NCBI GenBank assembly: GCA_036273675.1
Contig: DASUHD010000123.1
Span: 87,562-151,561, forward strand
From: DAHUXT01 sp036273675
GTDB taxonomy: Bacteria > Chloroflexota > Ktedonobacteria > Ktedonobacterales > JADMIN01
Length of the DNA stretch: 64,000 bases
Direction: 5' to 3'
This document shows, in pieces, positions 62,771 to 64,000 of the stretch (position 1 is its first letter; the number at the start of each line of letters is the position of its first letter). The position numbers and the translations under genes were made by a program. The notes beneath the pieces were generated by a model. That model was not told where the DNA came from. It did not search any database and saw nothing but the letters and a program-made list of their open reading frames with translations.

Positions 62771-63451
62771 GTGGAGATTTCGGTTCTGATTCCCGTCTTC
62801 AATGAGCGGAACACCATTCTCGAGGTTGTTCGCCGCGTGCAGGAGCAGCCGTTCGAGAAGGAGATCATTATTGTTGATGACCGCTCGACCGACGGCACAC
62901 GCGAACTGCTGCAAGAGACCGACTGGCCAGCGAACGTCAAGGTGTTTTACCACGACAAGAACAAAGGGAAGGGCGCGGGCATACGCACCGGGGCGCAGGC
63001 GGCCACCAAAGATATCATCATCATTCAGGATGCCGATCTCGAGTATAACCCTAGTGACTTTGGCGCGGTGCTGCGGCCAATTCTGGACGGCGTAGCGGAC
63101 GTTGTCTATGGTTCGCGGTTCCTGGGTACGCACCGCTCATTTATGCTGCACCATTATATGGGCAACAAGCTGCTCACGCTTATCACCAACGTTCTCTATA
63201 ACAACATCCTGACCGATATGGAGACGGGTTACAAGGCGTTTCGCGCGCCGATCCTCAAGGGTGTGCGCATTCGCAGCAATCGATTCGACTTTGAGCCAGA
63301 GATTACCGCGAAGGTGCTCAAGAAGGGCTACCGCATTTACGAGGTGCCAATCTACTACGCTGGACGCGACTATGCCGAGGGCAAGAAGATTACCTGGCGA
63401 GATGGCTTCGCGGCGATGTGGGCGCTGATCCGTTTTCGCTTTTCGGACTGA
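62771..63451 (+). CDS. glycosyltransferase family 2 (polyprenyl-phosphate mannose synthase-like)
   Basis: About 226 residues from the GTG at 62771 (start VEISVLIPVFNE). Motifs: IIIVDDRSTDGT, the metal-binding DADLEYNP, and YGSRFLGT with the MLHHYMGNKLLTLITNVLYNNILTDMETGYKAF region common to DPM1-like synthases lacking a membrane domain. It transfers a sugar from a nucleotide donor to polyprenyl phosphate. GAGGA lies only 3 nt before the GTG; a longer frame with no ribosome site extends upstream. It stands alone between sdh and the 23S gene. Confidence 0.83.
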   Translation: MEISVLIPVFNERNTILEVVRRVQEQPFEKEIIIVDDRSTDGTRELLQETDWPANVKVFYHDKNKGKGAGIRTGAQAATKDIIIIQDADLEYNPSDFGAVLRPILDGVADVVYGSRFLGTHRSFMLHHYMGNKLLTLITNVLYNNILTDMETGYKAFRAPILKGVRIRSNRFDFEPEITAKVLKKGYRIYEVPIYYAGRDYAEGKKITWRDGFAAMWALIRFRFSD

Positions 63452-63542
63452 ATCAACATACGCGAGTACTTACACGGTTATGGCTGCATGGCGCGGCCAT
63501 GACTCAGCCATGCCGTATCCCGAAAATATATGGCACGCGGGG

Positions 63543-63571
63543 TTGACTGAGGTGAGGAAGCGTGTTATACT
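63543..63571 (+). promoter_or_regulatory. near-consensus promoter ahead of 23S rRNA
   Basis: TTGACT (63543-63548), an exact 17-nt spacer, TATACT (63566-63571). It is one base from consensus in each hexamer and is the strongest promoter in the window. Start would be near 63578, giving a leader of about 285 nt before 23S. Confidence 0.8.
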
Positions 63572-63577
63572 GAGGGG

Positions 63578-63614
63578 GTGCCTTAGAATAGCCAACGTTG
63601 GTTCTCTGAGGCAC
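63578..63614 (+). other. 5'-terminal leader hairpin of 23S transcript
   Basis: GTGCCTTAG (63578-63586) and CTGAGGCAC (63606-63614) pair with one wobble and an inner CCAACGTTGG palindrome. It starts at the predicted transcription start, so it would cap the precursor RNA and possibly influence processing. Confidence 0.5.
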
Positions 63615-63860
63615 ATTTCATCGCCACCCGATTATTTCGGGACTGGGGCGCAACGCACATGAACAACCGCATAATGTGATGTGGAAGCGACAACTCACGT
63701 AGGATGTTCGCGCGATATATCGTTGCCGAGTACGATGCGCGAGGGGATTACGGGGTGTTGTCGAATGTTTTCTCATATTTGCCGATGCGAGTAGCGCTCT
63801 TGTCCTGAGAGCGTGTCGCATGTGATCGAATCGATAGCTCCAGCATGGCGATGAAATACA

Positions 63861-64000
63861 CGCCAAGCGGGAGAAGGTGCAGGGTGGATGCCTAGGGGCC
63901 AGGAGCCGAAGAAGGACGCGGAGCGCGGCGAAACGTGGTGGGGGAGCTGCATGCAAGCGATGAGCCCACCGACTCCGAATGGGGCAACCCCCCGTCCGTG
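63861..64000 (+). rRNA. 23S ribosomal RNA, 5' end (partial)
   Basis: From about 63861 the sequence follows the bacterial 23S 5' end: GGTGGATGCC at 63883-63892 aligns with the conserved block at positions 23-32 of E. coli, later CCGAATGGGGCAACCCC near the right edge. The 5' end is placed by that alignment. There is no 16S gene or tRNA spacer in the ~400 bases upstream, so this 23S is not joined to a 16S on the left. Confidence 0.9.

Noticed and set aside
63452..63860. 3' end of 16S rRNA or a spacer tRNA
   Set aside because: No anti-Shine-Dalgarno CCTCCTT tail, no tRNA cloverleaf in this stretch.

Overview
The window is a high-GC (roughly 60%) bacterial chromosome segment with about 45 protein genes, one tRNA-Arg and the first ~140 nt of a 23S rRNA. 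The gene set suggests a Chloroflexota bacterium, perhaps Ktedonobacteria-like. Pointers are a KGG-repeat stress protein, a PIG-V-type mannosyltransferase, an orphan ParA with a small partner, a KFSTS-like methionyl-tRNA synthetase signature (here KASSS) and a 23S gene without an adjacent 16S. This placement is inference from protein style; no 16S is present to settle it.

Layout. 1-4.7 kb (minus): a CoA-dependent aromatic catabolic operon (enoyl-CoA hydratase, SDR, FAD-monooxygenase/old-yellow-enzyme fusion) and a luciferase-like monooxygenase. 4.85-8.9 kb (minus): a SNF2 helicase coupled by an ATGA overlap to a zinc-cluster protein with a degenerate Mrr-like domain. 9.3-13.7 kb: KGG protein, accD-accA, ftsY, small zinc ribbon. 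14.2-16.7 kb: lon. 16.9-21.6 kb: envelope glycoconjugate genes (GT2, DPPR-synthase-like UbiA protein, PIG-V-like mannosyltransferase, acyltransferase). 21.6-30.4 kb: ParA and partner, DUF6884-like protein, GH15, membrane proteins, CLC channel with CBS domains. 30.4-41 kb: acyl-CoA dehydrogenase, an adjacent sensor kinase and NtrC-like regulator, molybdopterin protein, Rad52-like protein, E2 acyltransferase, metG.

40.8-45 kb: a DgcN/DgcA-like pair (possible D-glutamate catabolism) followed by HD, VOC and YbaK genes. 45-47.1 kb: a probable decayed island beside tRNA-Arg, with a truncated tyrosine integrase and an AT-richer hypothetical gene. 47.2-55.6 kb: SH3/TIM-barrel exported protein, smc, membrane proteins. 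55.7-58.7 kb: a structured IS200/IS605-like non-coding stretch, then a fused pxpBC and pxpA (5-oxoproline to glutamate). 59-62.5 kb: sdhCDAB with a clear promoter. 62.8-64 kb: a GT2 gene, then a near-consensus promoter and the start of 23S rRNA.

The most unusual points are: a perfect hairpin lying between a strong Shine-Dalgarno and the pxpBC start codon, so that folding would restore normal spacing; the helicase/degenerate-nuclease pair; the 23S gene with its own promoter; and an NtrC-like regulator whose DNA-recognition helix has lost its basic residues.
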